A DNA stretch of 30,405 nucleotides from Chloroflexota bacterium (GTDB lineage: Bacteria > Chloroflexota > UBA6077 > CF-72), in the NCBI GenBank assembly GCA_019247135.1, contig JAFAPL010000568.1, positions 1 to 30,405 on the forward strand, written 5' to 3'. The notes below the pieces were generated by a model. That model made no database searches. It worked only from the letters and a program-made list of their open reading frames with translations, and was not told the origin of the DNA. Shown piece by piece: positions 7,415 through 17,303 of this stretch (within the stretch, counting starts at the first letter, position 1; the number at the start of each line of letters is the position of its first letter). Position numbers and translations under genes: made by a program.

Positions 7415-9577
7415 CTACGTGACGTGGATGACCGCAGAGTCGAAGCCGATTGGCAGATACTCGCTAAGACGGAGCTTCAGATTGCTTTCGCGCTGCGGTT
7501 GCTTGAGAAAGCTGAACGCGCCCATTTCTGAGCCGTCCTCGGCGCCAGTGCTGATCTCACATGGCCCGTCGAGGGCAAGTTGACAATACGCCGGGTCACC
7601 ATATTGAACACTGGTGAAGCGCGGCGTCACCGCCTCCGCCGCGAGCGCGGTCAGCCGGCCCCGGCGCGCCGGCGGGAGCGTCGGCACGGCCTCATCCACG
7701 GCACTTTGGATTGCGAGATCAGGCTGGCAGCTGAAGCGTCGTGGAGTGCGCGAGCCAGACGGCACGTGGCAGTAGCGCAGACAACCTTGCTGCGTGCGAT
7801 CCACGAATACCGGCTGCGTAAAAATGACTTCGCTCGCGTTCATTTCCTTGGCATATGAAGCGCCAAGGATCGTGGAACGCTCAATCCACGCCGGGGCCGC
7901 ATCGCGGTCGCCTCGATCGAGACCCGCGAGCGCTGGGCCGCCGAGCCCGTCGACGATGCTGTCGAGGAGCCAGAGTCCCTCCGCGTCCTCGGGTAGTCGC
8001 AGGCTGCCGGTGATGCTGAATGCCACCTCCACTCGCAGGCGCCGGTTGCGTGCAGGGCCGGTCTCGCCCCCGCGAACGACCAGGCTAGGCCCTTCGCCGA
8101 GCAGCTCACCGTCTGCGCTGAGCCGCCGGCCCGGGACGAGCGTGCAGTGCAGGAGCCTCAGCCGGCGCAGGGCGCCGGCCACCACCAGGTGCCCCTCGAC
8201 CGCCACTCCGCTTAGCGTCAGCGTCGCCTGAGTCTCGTCGCCCTGGCGGCCCGCATCCGCATCGATCTCGTAACCGTTGCGCGCAGTCAGCAGCAGCGGC
8301 CGCTGCCCATCTGCCGCCTCGATCGCCAGCACACCTGAATGCCGCAGCCGTAACCGCTCGGGCAGGTTGTATGTCCGGCTGTCGAGGATTGCGATGATGG
8401 CATCCGGCCTGCCCGCCGCCGACCAGGCAGCCAGCGCCTGAATGACGTCGGGGAAGGCGTCGGGAGTGTTCGAACCCGCACGCACGTTGAATCGGCGTAC
8501 TGACGACGCTATCAGCCAGTGCTGACGGCCGTACGGGCCTCCACCCAGGTCGCCAGAAAAGCCGGTGTGGCAGCTCACATCGACGGTTGTGATCGACCCG
8601 AAACCCTCGCCGATCACGAGTCTGCCTGCCCGGGGATCGACGCCTATCCGCCGGCTCTCCGGCCGCTGATCCGGCCATGGCTCCAGTGTCGCGACCTCCA
8701 CGTCTTCGGCGGGCACCTGCGACCCGTCGACCACCACAGACAGGCTCGTCCCGTATAGATCCGGGAGGTGCCGCGCCAGCTCGGTTGGCCGGATCGGGCC
8801 GGGCGCATCCAACTCTTCGACCGGGCCGGTGTCGGCAGCGCCTGGATGCGCCGTTCGGAAGAGCGGCGCGCGACTACGCAGCGGACTGAACGTGTGGCGC
8901 CAGTGCGTGCCCGCCGCTCGCGCTGGCACGTTCGTGACGGGGTACGACTGCAACCGCCAGACATAGATGTCCATACAGCGCGGCCCAAAACGGGGCAGCT
9001 CGGGCATCGCGCTGATGCTGGCGCTGTGGGCGACCGCGTCGAACGGGCTCTCCAGCACCTCCGCGAGATCGGGCGCGTGCAGATCGACCCATCCGCCCGA
9101 CCCCAACGGGTGGGCGAGGTGCTCGGTCCTGGCCAGGAGCAAGCGCGACTCCACAGCCCGCACAAACCAGCCAGTCACGTCACGCGCCAGCGCCTCCAGC
9201 ACTGAGCTCGTCCCCTTTCGCCGACGGTAGCGGAGAGTATTGGCTACATCCGCGCGACTGCGCGCCGCAACAGGCGGCTGGAGCGTCGGACTCCCCGCGA
9301 GGTCAGGGAACAACTGCCCGGCCGTCTCGGCCGCGGGCGCCCGCAGGCTATCCCAGATCAGCTCGTTGCCTACCAGATCGCCCAGGTAGGGGATGACCCA
9401 CGGCTGGCAGGTCTCGATGAAATGGTCGTCGTACAGCTGCCACATGTCTCCCTCGAGCTGTGCAGCCTGATCGGCGATGATGCGGAGCAGTGCTCGAAGC
9501 GGGTAACCGTTGTCTGGGTCGCGCTCCCGCAGCACGATCGGTAGCAGCTGGTACAGCCAGTCAGCCGCGGGTCTCAC
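7415..9577 (-). CDS. Phage tail protein I-like baseplate protein of the eCIS
   Basis: A 720-aa protein whose N-terminus (LLPIVLRERDPDNGYPLRAL, then LIWDSLRAP about 70 residues in) resembles phage tail protein I (P2 gpI-like) proteins that join baseplate wedge to fibres. The conserved region spans about residues 1-200, including RADVANTLRYRRRKGTSSVL, which is often found in large eCIS/tail versions. The remainder is beta-rich and family-specific. Its GTG start at 9577 overlaps the preceding stop (GTGA), so it is translationally coupled to the gpJ-like gene. Order gp25 - gpJ - gpJ - tail protein - fibre matches baseplate modules of contractile tails. Confidence in a tail/baseplate role is high; the exact Afp counterpart is less sure. 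Confidence 0.78.
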   Translation of the reverse strand: MRPAADWLYQLLPIVLRERDPDNGYPLRALLRIIADQAAQLEGDMWQLYDDHFIETCQPWVIPYLGDLVGNELIWDSLRAPAAETAGQLFPDLAGSPTLQPPVAARSRADVANTLRYRRRKGTSSVLEALARDVTGWFVRAVESRLLLARTEHLAHPLGSGGWVDLHAPDLAEVLESPFDAVAHSASISAMPELPRFGPRCMDIYVWRLQSYPVTNVPARAAGTHWRHTFSPLRSRAPLFRTAHPGAADTGPVEELDAPGPIRPTELARHLPDLYGTSLSVVVDGSQVPAEDVEVATLEPWPDQRPESRRIGVDPRAGRLVIGEGFGSITTVDVSCHTGFSGDLGGGPYGRQHWLIASSVRRFNVRAGSNTPDAFPDVIQALAAWSAAGRPDAIIAILDSRTYNLPERLRLRHSGVLAIEAADGQRPLLLTARNGYEIDADAGRQGDETQATLTLSGVAVEGHLVVAGALRRLRLLHCTLVPGRRLSADGELLGEGPSLVVRGGETGPARNRRLRVEVAFSITGSLRLPEDAEGLWLLDSIVDGLGGPALAGLDRGDRDAAPAWIERSTILGASYAKEMNASEVIFTQPVFVDRTQQGCLRYCHVPSGSRTPRRFSCQPDLAIQSAVDEAVPTLPPARRGRLTALAAEAVTPRFTSVQYGDPAYCQLALDGPCEISTGAEDGSEMGAFSFLKQPQRESNLKLRLSEYLPIGFDSAVIHVT

Positions 9578-12243
9578 GTCGCCGATCCTCCGGTCTGGAC
9601 AATGGTCACGTCCTGACTGGGTGTTTCGACCACGGCGAGCTCGGCCGCCAGCAGACTGCCGCGCGGCCCCAGGCGACCAGCCTGGAGTCCGATCCGGCGC
9701 CGCACGGGCGGAGAAGGACTGGCCTTCGGGCGGAACTCGAGTACCGTTGCCGCGGTGACGCCCTGCACCGCCTGCAGCACAGCTATGAGATCGCTCGATT
9801 GGATCGGCCGCGCCAGACCCAGGCGATCCGGCGAGAAGGCGACCAGCACTGCCTGCCGCGCCGCCTCGAGGACCTCACCGGCTGATCGCGCGGTGTCCAC
9901 CATCACGCCGGCCGCGAGCACGATCGGCACGGCCGCGTACACCCCCAAGCGAACGCCCACGCCTGGCTCGCAAGCCGCGGCTAGTGTCGTGCGGACCCGA
10001 GCGAGATCATCCTCGCTCGGCGTCGTCCCTCCTTCACCGGCGACGGTCAGCAGAACCTTTCGCTGGCCGTTGACGGTCACCACGCTGGCCTGTGCTTGTG
10101 CCACCCCGGCGCATGTCAGCGCCAGGTCCTCGAAGTCTCGTAGCGTGACGGCCCGACCCAACGTGCGCACTCTGGCATCGACGCCGCGCTTTGCGCTCGA
10201 TGTGGTGCCGGGTTCGACCCCGCCGCCGGCGGCTATGGGATTGGTCACCGCCAGGAGTCCCGTGGGACGGTCGAGCAGGGTGGTGATCGAGCCGGCGCGG
10301 ACGTTCCCTGCCGCGCCCGTGCCGTAGCGATAGGTTGCCGTCACGTTGGCCCGGCCAGTAGGCGGTATGCGTCCGTGCTGGCCATCGCCAAAGCCGACGG
10401 TCACGGTGCCATCGCCTCCCAGCGTAACGACATAGACTTCGGCGTCGGGCGGCTGATTGGCGAGTCCAGCGACTTCTGACCAGGGGCTGCTGTTCACCAT
10501 TACGCGCAGGGTGCTCCGGAGCCCGCCCGCGAGCGGGTCCGGCGTGTACGTGAGGGGCTTCTTCTGGAGCGTGAACGTCTGGAACGGCACCGAGCCGTCC
10601 GCACTCCCGAGAACCTCGTTGGCCACCGTCTGGCCGTGACCGGCGGTGACCAGATTCCCCATGCCGACGGCGCTTGCCGGGTCCAGCCGGAGCTGAAGCT
10701 GTCCTGAATCACCGCCAGCGGCGACCAGTTGGATGCGTAACAGCCGAGCATCGCCACCACTCGGGTCGGGCTCCACGCTCGGCACTCCCTGGACGTGCAC
10801 TGACTGTAAGTGGCCATTCATATCCGAAAGAATCAGCTGTCGGCCGGGGGCAATCTCCCGAGTCGCGATGACAACGCCTGGCTGGAACGCACCCTTGGCT
10901 ATCGTCAGTCCAACCTCAATCGCATCGCGTTGGGGAGTCATATCCGTGTTCCTGGCTACGCGCCCACGCAGGAACACGGAGTCCGTCCAGACCGCGCCTG
11001 GTGCGGCCGGGTCAGCATAAGCGGCGAAGCTCAGTTCGTCCGCCAACTCGTAGATCGTGACGCGGCGACGGTCGCGCGCTAACGGCGGGGCGGGATTCAC
11101 CCAGAGCCTGGTGACGGTTTGCGGTATCGGCCCGAACGGGTCGGTTATCTCGTCGATGCGCAGGATCGCGACGAGCGTCGCGGTGCCCTGGACCGGCGGC
11201 AAGCTTGTCATGTCCTCGAAGGCATCCGCCACCAGGAGTTGTCGTCCCACCTCCAGGCCCGGCTCGCGCCGGTCCAGGCATAGCCGCGCCACGGCCGCCC
11301 CGTCAATGAGGACAGGGTGCCCGAAGTGGTCGGTAGGCGGCTGCTCTTCAGGCACGGATGGGGACGGGTAAACGTTGTCGCTGACGGTCTGTAGTTGCCA
11401 CTGCACTCGGTCGACCGGGCCGAGATTGGAGGCCTGGGCGAAGCGCGACGGGGCGTTCCAGCCGAAAAGGCGGAAGGTCCGCATGAACTTGAAGGCCTGG
11501 CTGTGGCCTGACAGCTCGATCGGAGACTTCCACTTGACACTCACTCTGTCCTCAGTCACCACCAGTCGATCGATTTTCTTTTCTTCCACTGGCACGGTCG
11601 ATCTAGAGGTGAAGAGGACCACCTGATCGCCAGGCTTGAGAGTGGCGCTGAGCGCCGGTCCGGTGTCGGGGCGCAGCAGCGCCTCGATTCTATTCACCGC
11701 AAAGGCGTCCGCTGGCGTAAGCCCGGGGTAGATACGCAGGCGGTTGAAGCGCCAATCGGCGCTCGTCGCCTGGAGGGTCTCGAAAGTCTGCGGCTTCTCG
11801 TCGGGACCGGGGACGCTCTGCACGCGGAGGCCGGTCGGGACTGGCACCACGGCACCCTGATCGACGGTCAGGAGCAGTTGCGCCGTTGCGGCAGAGCCAG
11901 CGGTCACGGGCGCGGGCGCCGCTGAGAGCGTTGCCCGAGCAGGAACGTCTGCCCCGGTCAATGAGGCCAGGCTGGCGAGTGACTCGGGCGCCTGAGCTGT
12001 ACGCAGGAATGACTCGTTCGCGTACCGCTCCTGGTAGAAGGTCAGGATGTCGCCCACGGCCGCCCACAGGTCGATGATGGTGATCGTGTAGTCGCTGTCG
12101 ATGCGTGAGGTGAGCGGTCGAAGCCCGGGTGGCCCTGTGGCTCCGTCGATCGTATTGATCGCCTCTAGCATCTGCCGCCGAAAAGTGCTGTACGTTCCCA
12201 GTCGATAGACAATCGAGCTGAGTCCGGGCCGGTTCGAGCTCAT
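9574..12243 (-). CDS. Putative baseplate assembly protein, gpJ-like wedge protein 2 (Afp12-like)
   Basis: This 889-aa protein belongs to the large 'putative baseplate assembly protein' group found in eCIS loci. The N-terminus has RIDSDYTITIIDLWAAVGD then LTFYQERYANESFLRTA, a conserved start in which the protein is anchored in the wedge. The C-terminal third (about 640-870) has the baseplate J-like core, with VRTLGRAVTLRDFEDLAL, AQASVVTVNG and a terminal VLVAFSPDRLGLARPI segment. Such proteins form the wedges linking hub, sheath and fibres. ATG at 12243 overlaps the stop of the first wedge gene (ATGA). Two adjacent wedge paralogues are normal in eCIS (Afp11 and Afp12). Confidence 0.88.
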   Translation of the reverse strand: MSSNRPGLSSIVYRLGTYSTFRRQMLEAINTIDGATGPPGLRPLTSRIDSDYTITIIDLWAAVGDILTFYQERYANESFLRTAQAPESLASLASLTGADVPARATLSAAPAPVTAGSAATAQLLLTVDQGAVVPVPTGLRVQSVPGPDEKPQTFETLQATSADWRFNRLRIYPGLTPADAFAVNRIEALLRPDTGPALSATLKPGDQVVLFTSRSTVPVEEKKIDRLVVTEDRVSVKWKSPIELSGHSQAFKFMRTFRLFGWNAPSRFAQASNLGPVDRVQWQLQTVSDNVYPSPSVPEEQPPTDHFGHPVLIDGAAVARLCLDRREPGLEVGRQLLVADAFEDMTSLPPVQGTATLVAILRIDEITDPFGPIPQTVTRLWVNPAPPLARDRRRVTIYELADELSFAAYADPAAPGAVWTDSVFLRGRVARNTDMTPQRDAIEVGLTIAKGAFQPGVVIATREIAPGRQLILSDMNGHLQSVHVQGVPSVEPDPSGGDARLLRIQLVAAGGDSGQLQLRLDPASAVGMGNLVTAGHGQTVANEVLGSADGSVPFQTFTLQKKPLTYTPDPLAGGLRSTLRVMVNSSPWSEVAGLANQPPDAEVYVVTLGGDGTVTVGFGDGQHGRIPPTGRANVTATYRYGTGAAGNVRAGSITTLLDRPTGLLAVTNPIAAGGGVEPGTTSSAKRGVDARVRTLGRAVTLRDFEDLALTCAGVAQAQASVVTVNGQRKVLLTVAGEGGTTPSEDDLARVRTTLAAACEPGVGVRLGVYAAVPIVLAAGVMVDTARSAGEVLEAARQAVLVAFSPDRLGLARPIQSSDLIAVLQAVQGVTAATVLEFRPKASPSPPVRRRIGLQAGRLGPRGSLLAAELAVVETPSQDVTIVQTGGSAT

Positions 12244-14765
12244 CCCTTGCCCCCGATTGCGCTGAGGCGCAACACACCCAGCTCAGGGTGGTCGGGATCG
12301 CTTGCCAGGCGTGCAATATCGAAAGTCCCAAGGCTGATGAGGCCAGCCTCGAGTTCGCCCGCGCCCGGCTGACCAACAGGGTGGAAGCGTGTTGCCAGGA
12401 CGCTCAGCACTCCGCTCACGGCAGCGACCTGCGCGTAGATCATGCTCAGGTAGACGGCCGTCCCGAACGTAAACGCACCAGGCTGAACAAACATGGAGGT
12501 CAGCACACCGGTGACGTCGTCGAGCACCTCGTTGCGGAAGTAGCCTGGCGCGATCGTGACTTGCAGCCCGAGGTCGAGACCGACGTAGCGGGGTGAGCGA
12601 ACGTCGATGTCCTGACCCACGAGGCGCAGCCGCTCCAGCGCGACCGAAACTCTTGGCAGCAGCCGCTGTGTGAGATCGTCGGTCGCGCCCTGAATGCCAA
12701 CGGATACCGTGCTCCAACTGCCACTCCAGCGGATGCTGGCGGCCGCGGCGGCAACCCCGGAAACGGCCAGGGCCGCGGCGCGGTAGTCGGCCTCGGTCAC
12801 CGCTCGGCGCTGCAAGCTCGCCGTTTGAGGCCCCCTGACTCGCACCTCATCGATGGTTTCTGGCTCGGCGCCGTCAATCGCGGCCAGGGGGTTGGTGATC
12901 CGCAGATTTTGGAGCCAGGGCTCAGTCGGATTGGGCTCCGCAACCACGATGTGGGCGAGGGCGTTGGCGCCAATCTGGCCGGCCAACCCGTTGCCGACTC
13001 GGTAGGTCGCAAATAGTGCGACAGGACCGAGCGGCGGCGCTTCACGGCCCTCCACGCCATCACCAAATCGCAAGTGGCCGGTGCCTGCCTCGTCCACTTC
13101 GACCACGAATACCTGATCGAAGGTGCCGCTCTCCAGGAGATCGGGGACAGGCGTCCAGAGGTCGTCTCCCAAGCGGAGGGCGACCGCAGGCACGGCGTCC
13201 CGCACGTCGCATGTCAAATCGCGGCGCTCCGCTTCAGCGAGCACCCCGGCGCCATCAGTCGCAAGGCGGTAGCGGGGCTGACCGATTGGCGGGCACTGTG
13301 TGGTGATCGGTCCAAAGCGCAGTGAATTGTTCGTCAGTCGCTCCGTCGTGCTCAGGCCGTGGTCGGCGGCAACGAGGTTGCCGCGGGCAAGCACAGGTGG
13401 TGAATACACTGATGCGCCCGGTTCGGGGCAGCCGTTGATCGCGTCGGCGGGTGCTGAAAGGAGGAATGGCGACCGCACGGCGTCCTCGATGCGCCAGTTC
13501 ACCAGCAGGAGCGGTAATGCGCCCGAGGTGCGCGCGTCGGGGCACGTGCGCAACTGAAGTTGACCGCACACGAGCAGGTCTGAGAACACCTCGTCGGACA
13601 GAGGTACCGGCTCAGCCTGAATCTGGACCACCTGGCGGTGGCCGGGATCGGGAGGGCCGCCGTCCGGTGCGAGTGCCTCTTCGAGCAGGAGCCAGTCACC
13701 GGCCGAAAGATAAGGGCGGACCGCTCGGTAGTCAGGGCCGATTGCGTAGAGGAAGGCGGCTGTTGCCCCGGCCTGGAGTTGGCTACCAGGAATGCCCCAG
13801 TCATGCACACGGATCTCGTTATTGAGCGGATCGACCGCCTGAGTGTGAGCCGTCTCGTAGACCACCGCCGAGGCGAGAGCAGGATCGGTCTGAAGCGTCT
13901 GGACGTTGATGCGTCGGCCCAGTGGGTCAGCGATCACCACGGACGGCGCGTTCGGCGCGCCCGGGTCGTTCGCGAGGGGGGTCTGAATACGGGTGATCAG
14001 GCGTGTGCCCAGAGGCACCACCCCGGCTGCTTGCACGGTGAATTGGGCCCACGTCCACGCGTTGCGACCGTCGTGCATGTGGTAATCCAGCAGCCGCGCC
14101 AGGCGGCGTGCTGAAATGCGTAACCTGACACGGTCCAGATAAGCCTCGTTCATGAGCGCGTCCTGGAGGTAAGACAGGCGGTCCCCAGCGTAGGCCAGCA
14201 GCTCGACCAGGGCGATGCCAAGGTCGGCTGGACTCCGCTCGAGCCAGCCCGGATTCAGCCGGGCAACCAGGTCCAGGAGAACGCCGCGAAAGCTCTCATA
14301 GTCCTTCGCCTCATAATCGAGCACGGGTTCGAGTGGCGCCGGGCTCGCCACCGGCAACGTTCGACAGTCAGCCAGTATGGGGCCGCCGCCAAATGAGAAG
14401 TCTGCGCGACGCAGGCACGGGTCGAGCTCGGCGACATCGATCTGGAGCGTGTACGGCGAAGCATCACCAGCACGGTCCAGCGTCACCCGCAGGTGTGCTT
14501 CCTCGGGCTGCTCTCGACCGTGCCGCGCCTGTGTCACGTGTATCGCACGCAGGCCGGTCACTCGCCGGCCGCCCTGGATCGTGATCCGCTCCGGATGCTC
14601 GCGCAGGCCATATGCGTGGGACGGAACCGGTTTCAAGAAGTGCACGCGCAGCGTGTCAGCGCGATCGCGGTCTACTTCGACATAGTCGATCCCGTTCAGG
14701 CGCGAACCGTCAACCAGCTGGCGACGCACGGGCCCCGCAAAGCGCCGCGCCTGAACGTCGATCAC
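12240..14765 (-). CDS. Putative baseplate assembly protein, gpJ-like wedge protein 1 (Afp11-like)
   Basis: An 841-aa gpJ/T4 gp6-like wedge protein. Near residues 175-230 it has the recognisable LAYAGDRLSYLQDALMNEAY and LRISARRLARLLDYHMHDGR segments. The C-terminal part (about 640-820) holds the baseplate J core with RRAVTEADYRAAALAVSGV and LGLQVTIAPGYFRNEVLDDV. It should pair with the second wedge protein encoded immediately downstream. The GTG start at 14765 overlaps the gp25 stop (GTGA), and its own stop overlaps the next ATG. Codon use and GC content match its neighbours. No truncation is visible. Confidence 0.9.
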   Translation of the reverse strand: MIDVQARRFAGPVRRQLVDGSRLNGIDYVEVDRDRADTLRVHFLKPVPSHAYGLREHPERITIQGGRRVTGLRAIHVTQARHGREQPEEAHLRVTLDRAGDASPYTLQIDVAELDPCLRRADFSFGGGPILADCRTLPVASPAPLEPVLDYEAKDYESFRGVLLDLVARLNPGWLERSPADLGIALVELLAYAGDRLSYLQDALMNEAYLDRVRLRISARRLARLLDYHMHDGRNAWTWAQFTVQAAGVVPLGTRLITRIQTPLANDPGAPNAPSVVIADPLGRRINVQTLQTDPALASAVVYETAHTQAVDPLNNEIRVHDWGIPGSQLQAGATAAFLYAIGPDYRAVRPYLSAGDWLLLEEALAPDGGPPDPGHRQVVQIQAEPVPLSDEVFSDLLVCGQLQLRTCPDARTSGALPLLLVNWRIEDAVRSPFLLSAPADAINGCPEPGASVYSPPVLARGNLVAADHGLSTTERLTNNSLRFGPITTQCPPIGQPRYRLATDGAGVLAEAERRDLTCDVRDAVPAVALRLGDDLWTPVPDLLESGTFDQVFVVEVDEAGTGHLRFGDGVEGREAPPLGPVALFATYRVGNGLAGQIGANALAHIVVAEPNPTEPWLQNLRITNPLAAIDGAEPETIDEVRVRGPQTASLQRRAVTEADYRAAALAVSGVAAAAASIRWSGSWSTVSVGIQGATDDLTQRLLPRVSVALERLRLVGQDIDVRSPRYVGLDLGLQVTIAPGYFRNEVLDDVTGVLTSMFVQPGAFTFGTAVYLSMIYAQVAAVSGVLSVLATRFHPVGQPGAGELEAGLISLGTFDIARLASDPDHPELGVLRLSAIGGKG

Positions 14766-15142
14766 GGCGGTCCGCCCGGGGTCGCGACCGTCACTTGCAT
14801 AACCGCTTGCTGGCCAGTGACCCGCCTGGTGTAGACGACCGTCACGACAAGCTCGTCGTCCTGCGCCTCCGCCTGTACATCCTGGACTGCGATCTCGTCC
14901 TGGAGGAAGTTCTGGAGCGAGGCGCGAATCACCGTTCGTGTCGCGGCGGCGAGCGCGGTGGAGTTGGGCATGAAAACGAGCCGGCGGACCCCGCAGCCGA
15001 AGTCCGGCCGGTTCACACGCTCACCGGGGTCGGTAAAGAGAAGCTGGACGAGCAGGTCGCGCAAATGGCTGGCCGGGTCAGTCACGGCGGTTCGGCCAGT
15101 AGAGTCGATGGCAAGCGGGTACGCCAGGAAGGGGCCACTCAC
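14762..15142 (-). CDS. GPW/gp25-family baseplate wedge protein (Afp9-like)
   Basis: This 126-aa protein matches the T4 gp25/P2 gpW family in length and sequence. It has the conserved core LRDLLVQLLFTDPGERVNRP followed by DFGCGVRRLVF, which carries the hallmark GER.(N/M)RPDFG motif used to initiate sheath polymerisation at the baseplate. A C-terminal beta strand region (DELVVTVVYTR) completes the fold. The start is GTG, overlapping the preceding stop as GTGA, and its stop overlaps the first wedge gene in the same way. Confidence 0.95.
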   Translation of the reverse strand: MSGPFLAYPLAIDSTGRTAVTDPASHLRDLLVQLLFTDPGERVNRPDFGCGVRRLVFMPNSTALAAATRTVIRASLQNFLQDEIAVQDVQAEAQDDELVVTVVYTRRVTGQQAVMQVTVATPGGPP

Positions 15143-15441
15143 AGGAGTGGATCCGCAAGATCGAGCGTGATCGTCTCACCGGGGATTGGCGGCGAAAGCG
15201 TAAGCGCCGAGGCGTTGTTCGCCAGGAAGCAGCCAAGCCCCTGGGCGATCGCAACAAAGAGCATCCGTCGGTCGCGTACCTCACTTGTGTTGGAGTCCAG
15301 CTGGAGACCAGGCAGCCCTTCCGCCTGGAGCAATGTGTTGAAGGCCAGCTCGATGTTCGCCGCCAGGCTGTTCTGGAAAGCGGCGGGGATAGCATTCGGC
15401 GGATCGGCGGGGCTGCCCATCTGACCAAGCTTGAGCGACAT
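15139..15441 (-). CDS. Small conserved-position protein between spike and gp25, unknown function
   Basis: A 100-aa protein without a motif I recognise. It has a helical central part (AFQNSLAANIELAFNTLLQA) and a beta-prone C-terminus (LTLSPPIPGETITLDLADPL). ATG at 15441 lies 12 nt after the spike stop, and its stop is coupled to gp25 by GTGA. In Afp/PVC clusters the equivalent interval between spike (Afp8) and wedge genes includes gp25 (Afp9) and the PAAR-type tip (Afp10). This protein lacks PAAR repeats and metal ligands, so it is not an obvious tip. A role in baseplate assembly is inferred from context only. Confidence 0.75.
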   Translation of the reverse strand: MSLKLGQMGSPADPPNAIPAAFQNSLAANIELAFNTLLQAEGLPGLQLDSNTSEVRDRRMLFVAIAQGLGCFLANNASALTLSPPIPGETITLDLADPLL

Positions 15442-15453
15442 GAGTGTCGAACC

Positions 15454-16173
15454 TCACTCGTCCAGATTCTTGAGCGAAAGCAAGCTCGGGTCAGGCGGGA
15501 TCAGCGGCGGCACCGGCACCATGGGTGTGACCGGAAGAATGCCGATCGCCAGCTCGCCTGGGTGGATGTGGGTGTTGAAGAGCGCGACCAGCTCCGTCAG
15601 ATACGCGAGCAGCTCATCGCCAAAAACTGCCGGGTGCGCCGCATCCTCCCCGTGCTTGATGATCGGCGCCTCCAGGACGACCTGCAGCGTGCTCTGTATG
15701 TGCACCTGCCCTTCCAGGACCTTGATCGTGACGTGGTTCGAACTGTCCGAGTCCGACAGAGTGATGGTCTGGGCATCGTCGTTGAGGGCCACGAGCAGAC
15801 CAGCCTCGGTCCGCAGGACCTTCATCGGGGGAGTCGCCCGTGAACCCTGGTCATCGCTGGGTAGCTCGCCGCTGCCCCACCAACAGCCGCTCCAGATCGG
15901 CCGCGAGACATCACCTGCCTCGAACTCGATCCAGACGCCGGCACCAACGTCGGGCACGGTATAGAAGCCCGAGCCGCTGCCGCTGTAGGGCGCGCATGGC
16001 AGTGCCCAGCCGGTTTCTGTCTCGCCAAGTACCTCGGGCACATTCGCCTTGAGCCGCCCCAGGTTCGCGGGGTCGGAGTTGTCAGTGACCAGTCCTCGAT
16101 ATTTCCCGTAGAAGCGGTCGGCCAGCCGCTCGAGGGTGTGTTCGATAGTCTGCTCGATTGTCTCAGGCGGCAC
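15454..16173 (-). CDS. Baseplate assembly protein V / gp5-like spike protein
   Basis: This 239-aa protein contains a gp5/VgrG-type OB-fold at about residues 22-110: [20 protein letters not shown] at the start, then [20 protein letters not shown] and [20 protein letters not shown]. These are standard landmarks of phage gpV and spike proteins. A beta-strand segment follows ([20 protein letters not shown]), likely the start of a trimeric beta-prism. No lysozyme domain is present. The C-terminus is Pro-rich. In Afp8 the gp27-like hub and gp5-like spike are fused; here they are separate genes. The GTG start at 16173 overlaps the hub gene by 11 nt and is preceded by AGGAGG 9 nt upstream. Confidence 0.92.
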   Translation of the reverse strand: MPPETIEQTIEHTLERLADRFYGKYRGLVTDNSDPANLGRLKANVPEVLGETETGWALPCAPYSGSGSGFYTVPDVGAGVWIEFEAGDVSRPIWSGCWWGSGELPSDDQGSRATPPMKVLRTEAGLLVALNDDAQTITLSDSDSSNHVTIKVLEGQVHIQSTLQVVLEAPIIKHGEDAAHPAVFGDELLAYLTELVALFNTHIHPGELAIGILPVTPMVPVPPLIPPDPSLLSLKNLDE

Positions 16174-17302
16174 TGGCAGGGTCCTCCTGATAACCCTCGC
16201 GTTGCGTGGTATCGACCGTGTTTCGGCGGGCCTGGAAGCGCTGGAGATAACCCTGCCCGCCCAGCGAGTGGGTTACGCGTGTGACGTAGTAGGAACCGCT
16301 CAGCAGGGCGCCCGCACCCCGGATGTTGAGCGGCAGGCCAGGGCGCAGGCTGCCCGCGTCGGGGCCGACGGTGCCCTCGGCGATAATCGCCCAGCTCGCG
16401 CGGTCGACCACTCCCTGCGCCATCGCGTGCAGGTCGTTGGTGTGCATGAGGCCAGTCTGGGCGGGGCGCACCAGGGGTGGGTTGGTCAAACGGCCGAGAA
16501 CACCCGCGCGCCCCTGCGTCTGACGGCTGACGTCGGAGACCGTGACCGGCTGTGTCGTCTTGGAGGAGACGTCAAGGGCCGAAGCCGCCACCGTGGTTGG
16601 CCTGAGCATGTCGTAGCGCACCTCGAACTCGCTCACGTTGTTGGTTTGCCCGCCGCCAATAGTCAACACCGCCTGGTGCGGATCACCCGGTCGCGGCGGA
16701 CCGAAGTAGACCGTGTCCGAACCGCTGTCAGGGTCCGGATGAACGTAGCATTCGAAGCCATTGCGTTGCGCCAGGCGCCGGACAAAGCGCATGTCGGTAC
16801 TCCGCTGGGTGGGCGTTCCTTCGGGATCGCGCAGGGAGCCAGGTGTGGCCGACACCTGGGCCTGCAGCGGGTAGTCAGCGAAGATCTGTTGGGCGATGTC
16901 GCTATCCGACAGGTTCGGCCAGGGTCTGATCTTCTCTTCGAGATTCATCAGCAGTGTGGCGTCGAGGCCGATGACCTCGAGTGTGGAGCGACCGGGCTCG
17001 TCGGCGAATTGCGCCATCTGGCCAGTCAGATAGCTGTTTATCAGCGTTACGGGTTTGCTGCCCAAGACCACCCGCACCGTCAGGGAGGTCAGCGGCTTGA
17101 ACGGGTCGTCTTTCAGCATGTCCCAATCAGTGCCATCGCGCGTCTCGGCAAGTCCGAGGCGAATACGCACGATCGACGCGAGGTCGATGGATTGTTCGAT
17201 CTCGATGTCTTGCACAGCAGCCATCAGATCGGGGCCAGCGGGTGCCTGGCCGAGCACGACGGCGTAGACGGGGCCAGACGTGAGACCGTTCGCAGTGACC
17301 AC
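16163..17302 (-). CDS. gpD/gp27-like baseplate hub protein
   Basis: A 379-aa protein of the phage late control D/gp27 type. Visible landmarks are [20 protein letters not shown] near the start, [15 protein letters not shown], an IDATLLM-like strand, [18 protein letters not shown] and [20 protein letters not shown], the most typical hub segment. It ends with the [20 protein letters not shown] and [19 protein letters not shown] strands. The protein forms the trimeric hub on which the gpV spike, encoded next, is mounted. I chose the GTG at 17302, one base after the LysM gene stop, because the open frame upstream of it reads as noncoding antisense-like sequence. GGAG lies 10 nt upstream. Confidence 0.9.
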   Translation of the reverse strand: MVTANGLTSGPVYAVVLGQAPAGPDLMAAVQDIEIEQSIDLASIVRIRLGLAETRDGTDWDMLKDDPFKPLTSLTVRVVLGSKPVTLINSYLTGQMAQFADEPGRSTLEVIGLDATLLMNLEEKIRPWPNLSDSDIAQQIFADYPLQAQVSATPGSLRDPEGTPTQRSTDMRFVRRLAQRNGFECYVHPDPDSGSDTVYFGPPRPGDPHQAVLTIGGGQTNNVSEFEVRYDMLRPTTVAASALDVSSKTTQPVTVSDVSRQTQGRAGVLGRLTNPPLVRPAQTGLMHTNDLHAMAQGVVDRASWAIIAEGTVGPDAGSLRPGLPLNIRGAGALLSGSYYVTRVTHSLGGQGYLQRFQARRNTVDTTQREGYQEDPASAA

Positions 17303-17303
17303 G

